Positions 1 to 4,583 of a stretch of DNA of 6,045 nt are shown here, piece after piece. Positions within the stretch are counted from its first letter, which is position 1, and each line of letters opens with the position of its first letter. The notes below the pieces were generated by a model, which made no database searches, was not told where the DNA came from, and saw only the letters and a list, made by a program, of their open reading frames with translations. Source of the DNA: SUG1106 sp051883095 (GTDB lineage Bacteria > Bacillota > Clostridia > Peptostreptococcales > Anaerovoracaceae); NCBI GenBank assembly GCA_051883095.1, contig JBJETB010000076.1, forward strand, positions 1 through 6,045. Reading direction: 5' to 3'. The translations under genes were made by a program, and so were the position numbers.

Positions 1-103
1 TCATATCGCTGCGGCCCTGCTCCAGGCCTTGTTCCAGACCTTCGCTGCGGCCCTGCTCCAGGCCTTCCTTGTAATTCCTGTCCATAAGTTCCTGTAATGT
101 CAT
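1..103 (-). CDS. Candidate intragenic RpnS-like C-terminal protein, copy 1 (partial)
   Basis: An in-frame ATG at 101-103 inside rpn copy 1 is preceded by GGAGG (113-117) with a 9-base spacer, a near-optimal ribosome binding site in the middle of a coding region. It would give a small protein starting MTLQELMDRNYKEGLEQ that contains the tetrapeptide repeats and the C-terminal domain. In E. coli Rpn loci such separately translated C-terminal domains bind and inhibit the full-length nuclease. The site is identical in copy 2. Internal translation is an inference; the SD could be chance, because the codons for EWRR produce it. Confidence 0.38.
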   Translation of the reverse strand, partial: MTLQELMDRNYKEGLEQGRSEGLEQGLEQGRSDM

Positions 104-766
104 GTGCTTGCGCCTCCATTCGTGAGTGTTGAACTTCTTTACACGCTCGTCGATATGGTTCACCAGCGCATCGCCTACGCCCTTGGAAGGGTCGTTAATG
201 TACTCAAACAGGGGCTTGAGTGACTCCGGCACTTTATGCGGTGAACACGCTGTATTTAATATTATACTATACGCTTCGTCGCCAAATTGCAAGCAGTTTT
301 GCCTGTCAAATTTTTCAAAGAAGTAGACGGGCCTGTCAGCACCTATGTAATCGTAAGTGCAGATAAAAATGACATATGAGCGGGGAAGCTCGCTGTACTC
401 GCGGCCTTCCCTGAGATATTCCAGGTCCATGTTGGCCTGATAGAACCGGGAGCGCTTGGCAATGTGATCTCCGGCATGGGTCTGCATTTCAATTTCGGCC
501 CACATGTTGCAGGATTTGATGAAGGCGTCCAGTCTTACGCCATGAGCACCGCCGGTGAACTTGATAGATTTCTGGGTTTCCACAGAGATAAAGTCAGCAG
601 AAGCTATATCGCCTTCGATGCTCCTTTCCAGACGGATATCGCCGAACTCCTCGTCGGGAAGTATTCTCTGGAGAAACTCCCTGCAGATGTCTTCGTCGTG
701 CATGACAAGGGAGAACATTATGTCGTCGGTAAAAGGAATTCTGTCGTTTTGAGTATATGTTTTCAT
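1..766 (-). CDS. Rpn-family PD-(D/E)XK nuclease, copy 1 (C-terminus beyond window)
   Basis: Partial gene, open for 255 codons from the ATG at 764-766 to the left edge. The start is set by AGGAGG (772-777) five bases upstream. The protein begins MKTYTQNDRIPFTDDIMF and shows the features of the Rpn / PDDEXK_2 transposase-like family: an N-terminal helical segment (FTDDIMFSLVM, about 12-22), a putative catalytic Asp in VRLDAF (D80), and AEIEMQ (E93, Q95) as the E-x-Q/K part of the active site. Family members are DNA endonucleases linked to RecA-independent recombination, and in E. coli to toxin-antitoxin phage defence. Residues about 235-254 are five tetrapeptides of GLEQ/GRSE type. By comparison with copy 2 about 35 further residues lie outside the window, giving about 290 residues in total. 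It differs from copy 2 by seven substitutions, all within the first 60 residues, and is one 12-residue repeat shorter. No frameshift or stop is seen. The family call is firm; activity is inferred. Confidence 0.85.
   Translation of the reverse strand, partial: MKTYTQNDRIPFTDDIMFSLVMHDEDICREFLQRILPDEEFGDIRLERSIEGDIASADFISVETQKSIKFTGGAHGVRLDAFIKSCNMWAEIEMQTHAGDHIAKRSRFYQANMDLEYLREGREYSELPRSYVIFICTYDYIGADRPVYFFEKFDRQNCLQFGDEAYSIILNTACSPHKVPESLKPLFEYINDPSKGVGDALVNHIDERVKKFNTHEWRRKHMTLQELMDRNYKEGLEQGRSEGLEQGLEQGRSDM
5..64 (-). repeat. In-frame tetrapeptide repeat tract, 5 units
   Basis: A 12-bp periodic coding repeat on the minus strand encodes GLEQ-GRSE-GLEQ-GLEQ-GRSD. Every change in unit number by 12 or 36 bp keeps the reading frame. 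The matching tract in copy 2 has eight units. Strain-variable four-residue repeats at this place, just before the C-terminal domain, are a reported feature of Rpn proteins, where they extend a dimerisation helix. Confidence 0.9.
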
Positions 767-815
767 AAAAACCTCCTGACAATACAATAAATAACAGCAA
801 ATAAATTGTAGGAAG

Positions 816-843
816 ATTTTACAATAAAAGAGAAGGAAGTCAA
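816..843 (-). promoter_or_regulatory. Sigma-A-type promoter of rpn copy 1
   Basis: On the minus strand TTGACT (838-843) and TAAAAT (816-821) are separated by 16 bp, upstream of AGGAGG and the rpn start. The same two hexamers and the same spacing occur before copy 2, although most of the spacer sequence between them has changed. That pattern supports a functional promoter. The -10 hexamer overlaps ATTGTAAAA, which resembles the GTTGTA boxes of the arrays. Confidence 0.65.
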
Positions 844-859
844 GTGCAAAACAGAAAAC

Positions 860-907
860 ATGCTGTTTTTTGGTCAGAAATTGTCGGATTTTGGACGTTT
901 TTTGTTT
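860..907. promoter_or_regulatory. Conserved upstream block with two phased TTTTGG(T/A)C repeats, copy 1
   Basis: These 48 bp are identical to 2401-2448, while the flanking sequence has diverged. They lie upstream of the rpn -35 box. Within them, direct repeats TTTTGGTC (868-875) and TTTTGGAC (889-896) are 21 bp apart, two helical turns. This could be a regulator site serving the divergent rpn and lipoprotein genes. No protein can be named. Confidence 0.35.
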
Positions 908-930
908 TTATGACGGACAGCGGGGAAGCG

Positions 931-967
931 GAGTACGATACCGTGAGCTTACCAACGCGGCAGGCTG
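931..967 (+). pseudogene. Remnant of lipoprotein 3' end (unit 1)
   Basis: The 17-mer at 951-967 is identical to 3370-3386, the last codons and first stop bases of lipoprotein A. Sequence back to about 931 aligns loosely with its GDGKEYTVYV coding region. A net length change of two bases breaks the frame, and the stop codon is altered, so this is not coding. Just upstream, TATGACGGACAGCGG (910-924) also occurs before lipoprotein B (4529-4543), meaning this unit once had a lipoprotein gene whose body was deleted. The rest of 768-1096 contains no gene I can support. Confidence 0.65.
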
Positions 968-990
968 GCGGGAATTGCGAATAAAGAATA

Positions 991-1398
991 AAAAACAGAG
1001 AAAAGACAAAATTCCTCTGCTTGATTGTATAATAATATAAGGAAAACCATGTGTGACCTGAGTGAACCGCTAATGCCTTTACGGCCGCAAGATGGCGTTG
1101 TAAAGAAAGCAGCAAAACGTTATTTTTTACAACATTACACACTTTATGGCCTCTGAAACAGCTTGAAATAGCCATAAATGTTGTATAATTTTCATAATCC
1201 ATTGTTTTTCTACAACGCAAAATCTGATGCCGTTGTAAGAACACCAGAATACCTGAATTTTTTACAACATTGCGGCCTCGAGTTGATTTCAGAAAGCCTG
1301 TGAAATGGCGCTATGTTGTATAACAAGACGTTTTCTTGAATTTTTTACAACATTCCATTCATATTGACTGTAAATCTGACATGCTGGTTCATGCAATA
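991..1398. repeat. Rpn 3'-flanking repeat block, member 1 (partner about 4077-4409)
   Basis: This non-coding block between the lipoprotein remnant and the rpn copy 2 stop matches about 4077-4409 at high identity, including the leader (AAAATTCCTCTGCTT, then an AT-rich stretch) and the tail TGTAAATCTGACATGCTGG. The main length difference is an 83-bp segment (about 1270-1352) present only here: one 46-bp spacer plus one 37-bp module of the box array. Because it recurs directly next to the C-terminal end of rpn both times, it belongs to the cassette. Confidence 0.9.
1097..1351. repeat. Array A: four 37-bp GTTGTA-N25-TACAAC modules
   Basis: Modules lie at 1097-1133, 1180-1216, 1232-1268 and 1315-1351. 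Each is exactly 37 bp: GTTGTA, 25 bp, TACAAC. Spacers are 46, 15 and 46 bp, so two 120-bp pairs repeat with a 135-bp period. Box starts are 31, 52, 31, 21, 31, 52 and 31 bp apart. Module interiors differ, but all are T-rich at the right end. Spacers also hold inverted repeats, for example TTTATGGC / GCCATAAA in the first. Boxes facing across a spacer extend their symmetry (TACAACATT / AATGTTGTA at 1128-1136 / 1177-1185; TACAACG / CGTTGTA at 1211-1217 / 1231-1237). Either alternating hairpins or a phased DNA-binding array would explain this. Not CRISPR: repeat interiors are not conserved. Confidence 0.85.
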
Positions 1399-1644
1399 TC
1401 AGGAATTGAAAAGTGCCTCGACTTCCGCAGCTGAAAGCCCGGTATATTCGGCAATTTTCTCGACAGGCTCACCTTTGCTTTTCATTATTCTGGCAAGAGA
1501 GAGCTTCATATCGCTGCGGCCCTGCTCCAGGCCTTGTTCCAGACCTTCGCTGCGGCCCTGTTCCAGGCCTTGTTCCAGACCTTCGCTGCGGCCCTGCTCC
1601 AGGCCTTCCTTGTAATTCCTGTCCATAAGTTCCTGTAATGTCAT
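1399..1644 (-). CDS. Candidate intragenic RpnS-like antitoxin within rpn copy 2
   Basis: In-frame ATG at 1642-1644 (codon 222 of rpn) with GGAGG at 1654-1658 and a 9-base spacer. It would give an 81-residue protein: a short leader MTLQELMDRNYKE, eight GLEQ/GRSE tetrapeptides, and the C-terminal helical domain. Placement and content match the gene-within-gene antitoxin described for E. coli Rpn proteins, where the C-terminal domain is made separately and blocks the nuclease. That E. coli precedent is established knowledge; that this clostridial-type protein does the same is inference. A second in-frame ATG six codons on (1624-1626) has a weaker AGGA upstream. Confidence 0.42.
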   Translation of the reverse strand: MTLQELMDRNYKEGLEQGRSEGLEQGLEQGRSEGLEQGLEQGRSDMKLSLARIMKSKGEPVEKIAEYTGLSAAEVEALFNS

Positions 1645-2307
1645 GTGCTTGCGCCTCCATTCGTGAGTGTTGAACTTCTTTACACGCTCGTCGATATGGT
1701 TCACCAGCGCATCGCCTACGCCCTTGGAAGGGTCGTTAATGTACTCAAACAGGGGCTTGAGTGACTCCGGCACTTTATGCGGTGAACACGCTGTATTTAA
1801 TATTATACTATACGCTTCGTCGCCAAATTGCAAGCAGTTTTGCCTGTCAAATTTTTCAAAGAAGTAGACGGGCCTGTCAGCACCTATGTAATCGTAAGTG
1901 CAGATAAAAATGACATATGAGCGGGGAAGCTCGCTGTACTCGCGGCCTTCCCTGAGATATTCCAGGTCCATGTTGGCCTGATAGAACCGTGAGCGCTTGG
2001 CAATGTGATCCCCGGCATGGGTCTGCATCTCAATTTCGGCCCACATGTTGCAGGATTTGATGAAGGCGTCCAGCCTTACGCCATGAGCGCCGCCTGTGAA
2101 CTTGATGGATTTCTGGGTCTCCACAGAGATAATGTCGGCATCGGTGATATCTTTTTCGATGCTGCTTTCCAGGCGGATATCGCCGAACTCTTCATCGGGA
2201 AGTATTCTCTGGAGAAACTCCCTGCATATGCCTTCGTCGTGCATGACCAGAGAGAACATGATGTCATCGGTAAAAGGAATCCTTTCGTTTTGAGTATATG
2301 TTTTCAT
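1399..2307 (-). CDS. Rpn-family PD-(D/E)XK nuclease, copy 2 (complete)
   Basis: 302-residue protein. The start ATG (2305-2307) has AGGAGG at 2313-2318, five bases upstream; an ATG seven codons earlier would swallow this site and is unlikely. Domains: N-terminal helical segment (about 9-40), PD-(D/E)XK core with D80 in GVRLDAF and E93/Q95 in WAEIEMQ, a central region of about 100-220 typical of PDDEXK_2 / Rpn proteins (HIAKRSRFYQ near 100), eight GLEQ/GRSE tetrapeptides at 235-266, and a short helical C-terminal domain (about 267-302, KGEPVEKIAEYTGLSAAEVE) resembling a small HTH-like tail. The Q in place of K at the last catalytic position is normal in this family. Family role: cytoplasmic DNA endonuclease, RecA-independent recombination, and reported phage-defence toxin. 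It is convergent with array A, and divergent from the lipoprotein gene at 2482. Intact and probably expressed from the promoter at 2357-2384. Confidence 0.88.
   Translation of the reverse strand: MKTYTQNERIPFTDDIMFSLVMHDEGICREFLQRILPDEEFGDIRLESSIEKDITDADIISVETQKSIKFTGGAHGVRLDAFIKSCNMWAEIEMQTHAGDHIAKRSRFYQANMDLEYLREGREYSELPRSYVIFICTYDYIGADRPVYFFEKFDRQNCLQFGDEAYSIILNTACSPHKVPESLKPLFEYINDPSKGVGDALVNHIDERVKKFNTHEWRRKHMTLQELMDRNYKEGLEQGRSEGLEQGLEQGRSEGLEQGLEQGRSDMKLSLARIMKSKGEPVEKIAEYTGLSAAEVEALFNS
1510..1605 (-). repeat. In-frame tetrapeptide repeat tract, 8 units
   Basis: 96 bp encoding GLEQ-GRSE-GLEQ-GLEQ-GRSE-GLEQ-GLEQ-GRSD on the minus strand (residues 235-266). It is built of 12-residue blocks (GLEQGLEQGRSE). 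One block more than in copy 1 accounts exactly for the 36-bp length difference. The middle block has one base difference from the others (TTCCAGG rather than CTCCAGG on the plus strand), so the expansion is not brand new or was acquired by unequal exchange. Confidence 0.9.
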
Positions 2308-2356
2308 AAAAACCTCCTGACAATACAATAAATAACAGCAAATAAATCGTAGGAAG

Positions 2357-2384
2357 ATTTTACAATGGCCATAATAAAAGTCAA
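2357..2384 (-). promoter_or_regulatory. Sigma-A-type promoter of rpn copy 2
   Basis: TTGACT (2379-2384) and TAAAAT (2357-2362) on the minus strand, 16-bp spacer, predicted start near 2350 and a leader of about 43 nt before the rpn ATG. Hexamers and spacing match copy 1 despite a changed spacer. The -10 again sits in ATTGTAAAAT. Confidence 0.65.
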
Positions 2385-2400
2385 GTGAAAAACAGAAAGT

Positions 2401-2448
2401 ATGCTGTTTTTTGGTCAGAAATTGTCGGATTTTGGACGTTTTTTGTTT
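2401..2448. promoter_or_regulatory. Conserved upstream block with two phased TTTTGG(T/A)C repeats, copy 2
   Basis: Identical over 48 bp to 860-907. Direct repeats TTTTGGTC (2409-2416) and TTTTGGAC (2430-2437) lie 21 bp apart. It is centred between the rpn promoter and the lipoprotein A ribosome binding site, so it could act on both genes. I could not find a convincing -35/-10 pair for lipoprotein A. TACAAT at 2462-2467 is too close to the Shine-Dalgarno site to be its -10. Confidence 0.35.
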
Positions 2449-2481
2449 CTTTGAACTTTTTTACAATTAAAGGAGAAAATA

Positions 2482-3387
2482 ATGGGAAAGAAAAATCTGA
2501 AAATAATTACAGCAGCCATCCTTGCCACACTCATACTCACTATGACGGGCTGCGGCGCTGACAACCCTGCCGGCACAGGCGGCGAGGAGCAGGGCACGAC
2601 AGGACAAACGGGTCTTGACCTCATAGGAGGTAGCCTGCAGTACGTAAGTGAGCAGAACGAACTTTCCAGGCTGGTTTCCGAATACGACAATGTGCAGGCA
2701 ACTTTCCGGTACATGGAAGGAGCAACGTCACAAAACCTTTACTTTAAGTACGGAAGCCGGGGAGATGAGATGGGAAACATCTGGATTTACACCGGTGAAA
2801 GCGGAGAAGAAGAGGTCATGGGCATCATGGGCTGCATAACATTCAGAGAGAAAGACGGACGCATAGTGGGGCAGCTTAATACCACAGAGTATAAATCCGC
2901 AGAGCCTTCCTTTAGCGAGACATCCTTTATAAATCCTCAAGCACTGATCAGGAGCATAGAAGACCTGGGGGACACCATAAAGGTTACGGCGCCTTTAAGC
3001 GAGGAAGATATGGAATCGGGACCTGCGGACGTATACATTCTGGACCGCCAGACCCTTCACCTGCTGGAATACTCTTACATAAACGAGGCCGGCGAGCCCC
3101 TGGTCACCGGCGAATATCAATACGGCGCAGGCGACAAGGGACTGACTGACAAATACATTTCTGCCTGGGACAAAACCCGCCGCGTAGAATTCGAATACGA
3201 GAAAATAACGGGCAGCGGAGAGCCGGAGTACGAAAACTTAAGCATTCTTGTACCCGCCACCTGGGAAGTGGTGCCTGTATACGAAGAAGAAACTTTTCTT
3301 TACATGGACCGTGAACTAACCAAGCCTTATGAATACCCTGGAGACGGAAAGGAATACACCGTCTATGTGACCAACGCGGCAGGCTGA
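2482..3387 (+). CDS. Predicted secreted lipoprotein A (unknown family)
   Basis: 301 residues. Start ATG has AAGGAG (2470-2475) six bases upstream. The N-terminus is a lipoprotein signal: K3-K4-N5-L6-K7, hydrophobic stretch 8-20, lipobox MTGC with lipidated Cys24, then a Gly/Thr-rich linker. The mature part opens with DLIGGSLQYVSEQNELSRLV and closes with VPATWEVVPVYEEETFLYMD and PYEYPGDGKEYTVYVTNAAG. These end motifs are shared with lipoprotein B, so the two are paralogues of one family. The rest is diverged and acidic, with alternating beta-like stretches. It should sit on the outer face of the cytoplasmic membrane. I do not recognise the family and assign no function. It is divergent from rpn copy 2 and 67 bp ahead of the next lipoprotein, probably one transcript with it. 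Confidence 0.85.
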   Translation: MGKKNLKIITAAILATLILTMTGCGADNPAGTGGEEQGTTGQTGLDLIGGSLQYVSEQNELSRLVSEYDNVQATFRYMEGATSQNLYFKYGSRGDEMGNIWIYTGESGEEEVMGIMGCITFREKDGRIVGQLNTTEYKSAEPSFSETSFINPQALIRSIEDLGDTIKVTAPLSEEDMESGPADVYILDRQTLHLLEYSYINEAGEPLVTGEYQYGAGDKGLTDKYISAWDKTRRVEFEYEKITGSGEPEYENLSILVPATWEVVPVYEEETFLYMDRELTKPYEYPGDGKEYTVYVTNAAG

Positions 3388-3454
3388 TTGCAAGTCCTGA
3401 GATAATCACGGGTGACTGCCAGGGGACTGAGCAGTGGCAGAGAGGGAAATCGCT

Positions 3455-4012
3455 ATGATTAGAATAAAGAAAAGAAATAATCTGAAAATGAGGAAGGCGG
3501 TGATTCTATTGGGATTGGTGACCGTACTGTCAGGGCTTCTCGGCTGCACAGCAAATCCACGGGATGCAGAGCCTGTACACGACGTATCGGAGGTCTCCAT
3601 GGTTTCCATAGGCTGCGGCCATATGGACTACTCCTGCTGCTATAATTTTATGCTGAAGCGAAGCACCGGAGAGGCCGCAGAGGCAGAAAAGGCCGGAGCG
3701 GACAGCGGATGGTACTTTGAGGGAGGATGCTTTCTCCGGAATGAGGACCAAAGGACGGACTTCGAACCGACTCCCGTAAGCAGCGAGTCAGCGGCGAAGC
3801 TTCTCGATATTATCGAGGCGAACAATACTATCGCATACGCAGAAAACTATAAGGCGCCGAAGAAGCTGAAAATATTCGCTCTGGACGAGACAACCTACAG
3901 TTTCTGCATAGAATTCTCCGATGGTCAGCAGTATATAATCAGTGAAATGGTACCTGAACAGAATGAACTTGAAAAATATTTTTATGATTTGGGAAAGGAA
4001 TTATGCCAATAG
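3455..4012 (+). CDS. Predicted small cysteine-rich lipoprotein (unknown family)
   Basis: 185 residues from the ATG at 3455, chosen because GAGAGGG (3441-3447) lies eight bases upstream. A GTG at 3434 would extend it by seven residues, but falls in the 3' arm of a potential hairpin (CTGCCA 3416-3421 / TGGCAG 3435-3440). The N-terminus is basic (MIRIKKRNNLKMRK), followed by a hydrophobic stretch and lipobox LLGC (Cys31). The mature domain has a Cys cluster (GCGHMDYSCCYNF), further Cys residues in EGGCFLR and YSFCIEF, and a C-terminal Cys-Gln. The second half (SSESAAKLLDIIEANN to DLGKELCQ) looks like a compact alpha/beta domain. Not related to lipoproteins A or B outside the signal. Downstream of lipoprotein A in the same direction. 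Function unknown. Confidence 0.75.
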   Translation: MIRIKKRNNLKMRKAVILLGLVTVLSGLLGCTANPRDAEPVHDVSEVSMVSIGCGHMDYSCCYNFMLKRSTGEAAEAEKAGADSGWYFEGGCFLRNEDQRTDFEPTPVSSESAAKLLDIIEANNTIAYAENYKAPKKLKIFALDETTYSFCIEFSDGQQYIISEMVPEQNELEKYFYDLGKELCQ

Positions 4013-4047
4013 ACTTGTCTGATTTTCTGAAGACAGCAAAATAAAAG

Positions 4048-4069
4048 AGGACGGCGTCAAAACCGTCTT
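4048..4069. terminator. Probable bidirectional Rho-independent terminator
   Basis: Stem AGGACGG / CCGTCTT (one G-T pair) around an 8-base loop, 36 bp after the lipoprotein stop at 4012. The plus-strand T tract is weak (TTATCTGTCT). On the minus strand the stem is followed by CTTTTATTTT, so it may also stop transcription leaving array B and the rpn remnant. Confidence 0.45.
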
Positions 4070-4076
4070 ATCTGTC

Positions 4077-4409
4077 TAAAACAGCAGAGATAATTCAAAA
4101 TTCCTCTGCTTTATTGTATAATTGTATAAGGAAGAGTCCATGTGACCTACGTGAAACACTAATGCCTTTACGGCCGCAAGATGGCGTTGTAAAGAAAGCA
4201 GTAAAACGTTATTTTTTACAACATTGCACACCGTTCGGCCTCTGAAACAGCTCGAAATAGCCATGAATGTTGTATGATTTTCATAATCCATAGTTTTTTT
4301 ACAACGCAAAATCTGATGCCGTTGTAAGAACACTCGAATCCTTGAATTTTTTACAACATTCCATTCATCCGGACTGTAAATCTGACATGCTGGTTCATGT
4401 AATATAATA
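4077..4409. repeat. Rpn 3'-flanking repeat block, member 2 (partner about 991-1398)
   Basis: Second copy of the non-coding block next to an rpn C-terminus. It lacks the 83-bp segment (46-bp spacer plus module 4) found in member 1. The junction falls in TTGAATTTTTTACAACATT, which ends both module 3 and module 4 in member 1, as expected for recombination between these short repeats. AGCAGAG (4082-4088) / CTCTGCT (4104-4110) can form a hairpin at the left side. No gene is visible between 4013 and 4409. Confidence 0.88.
4186..4357. repeat. Array B: three 37-bp GTTGTA-N25-TACAAC modules
   Basis: Modules at 4186-4222, 4269-4305 and 4321-4357, spacers 46 and 15 bp, box-to-box distances 31, 52, 31, 21, 31: the same series as the first three modules of array A. 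There are substitutions but no internal indels relative to array A. The third module keeps the left part of module 3 and is followed by the right flank of module 4. Confidence 0.85.
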
Positions 4410-4513
4410 TCAGGAATTGAAAAGCGCCTCGACTTCTGCAGCTGAAAGCCCGGTATATTCGGCAATTTTCTCGACAGGCTCACCTTTGCTTTTCATTACT
4501 CTGGCAAGAGAGA
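4410..4513 (-). pseudogene. rpn copy 3 remnant (last 33 to 34 codons only)
   Basis: On the minus strand this encodes SLARVMKSKGEPVEKIAEY and the remainder of the Rpn C-terminal domain, ending at the same TGA as copy 2. Against copy 2 it has only a few base changes, one of them giving Val for Ile274. Homology ends sharply at 4513, where sequence like the rpn upstream region (TTTTGTTTCTATGACGG, also at 900-916) begins. About 800 bp, including the nuclease domain and repeat tract, have been deleted. The frame is open back to an ATG at 4515-4517 (35 residues), but no ribosome binding site precedes it. Confidence 0.85.
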
Positions 4514-4583
4514 ACATATTTTGTTTCTATGACGGACAGCGGATACTGATAAAACAGCAATTAATAAAAAAAAGGAGGAAAAC

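Larger units (their letters stand above)
1..907. repeat. Large direct repeat, member 1 (partner 1506-2448)
   Basis: From position 37 to 907 this segment aligns without gaps to 1578-2448 (constant offset 1541). It covers the rpn gene, its promoter and the upstream conserved block. Bases 1-36 match 1506-1541, so the only indel is one 36-bp unit. Divergence is uneven: no differences in 37-448, about 30 differences in 449-766, and moderate differences in the promoter spacer. Homology stops near 907, where this copy continues into a degraded lipoprotein end and the partner continues into an intact lipoprotein gene. This is a tandem cassette duplication seen directly in sequence. Confidence 0.95.
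1506..2448. repeat. Large direct repeat, member 2 (partner 1-907)
   Basis: Second member of the cassette duplication. It contains the full repeat tract, rpn coding sequence from about codon 267 to the start, promoter and upstream conserved block. Compared with member 1 it carries one additional 36-bp coding unit (within 1542-1577). Homology ends near 2448; beyond it the sequence runs through ACTTTTTTACAATTAAAGG into lipoprotein A, which unit 1 has lost. Confidence 0.95.

Noticed and set aside
464..790. Plus-strand frames opposite both rpn genes (also 2005-2331, 126-326, 1667-1867)
   Set aside because: They are antisense shadows of rpn, duplicated because rpn is duplicated, and lack their own initiation signals.
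840..1244. Minus-strand open frame of 134 codons across array A
   Set aside because: Its residues (recurring NVVKN and LQRH) are translations of the TTGTA/TACAA boxes, it has no ribosome binding site, it runs through the lipoprotein remnant, and differences to the matching frame in array B change amino acids freely.
1097..1351. CRISPR array
   Set aside because: The 37-bp units share only their six-base ends and a T-rich right side; spacers alternate 46 and 15 bp and are related to each other, and no cas gene is present.
1364..1615. Arg/Pro/Cys-rich plus-strand frame with repeats
   Set aside because: Antisense translation of the GLEQ tetrapeptide tract.
1..2307. Insertion sequence with terminal inverted repeats around rpn
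   Set aside because: Although the family is sometimes labelled transposase, I see no terminal inverted repeats or target duplications flanking either copy; the repeats are direct cassette duplications.
2308..2328. Seven-residue N-terminal extension of rpn copy 2 (MYCQEVF)
   Set aside because: The AGGAGG site at 2313-2318 lies inside it and is correctly placed for the ATG at 2305-2307.
4076..4483. Minus-strand open frame of 135 codons across array B
   Set aside because: Starts inside the rpn remnant in the wrong frame and is explained by the box repeats; no ribosome binding site.
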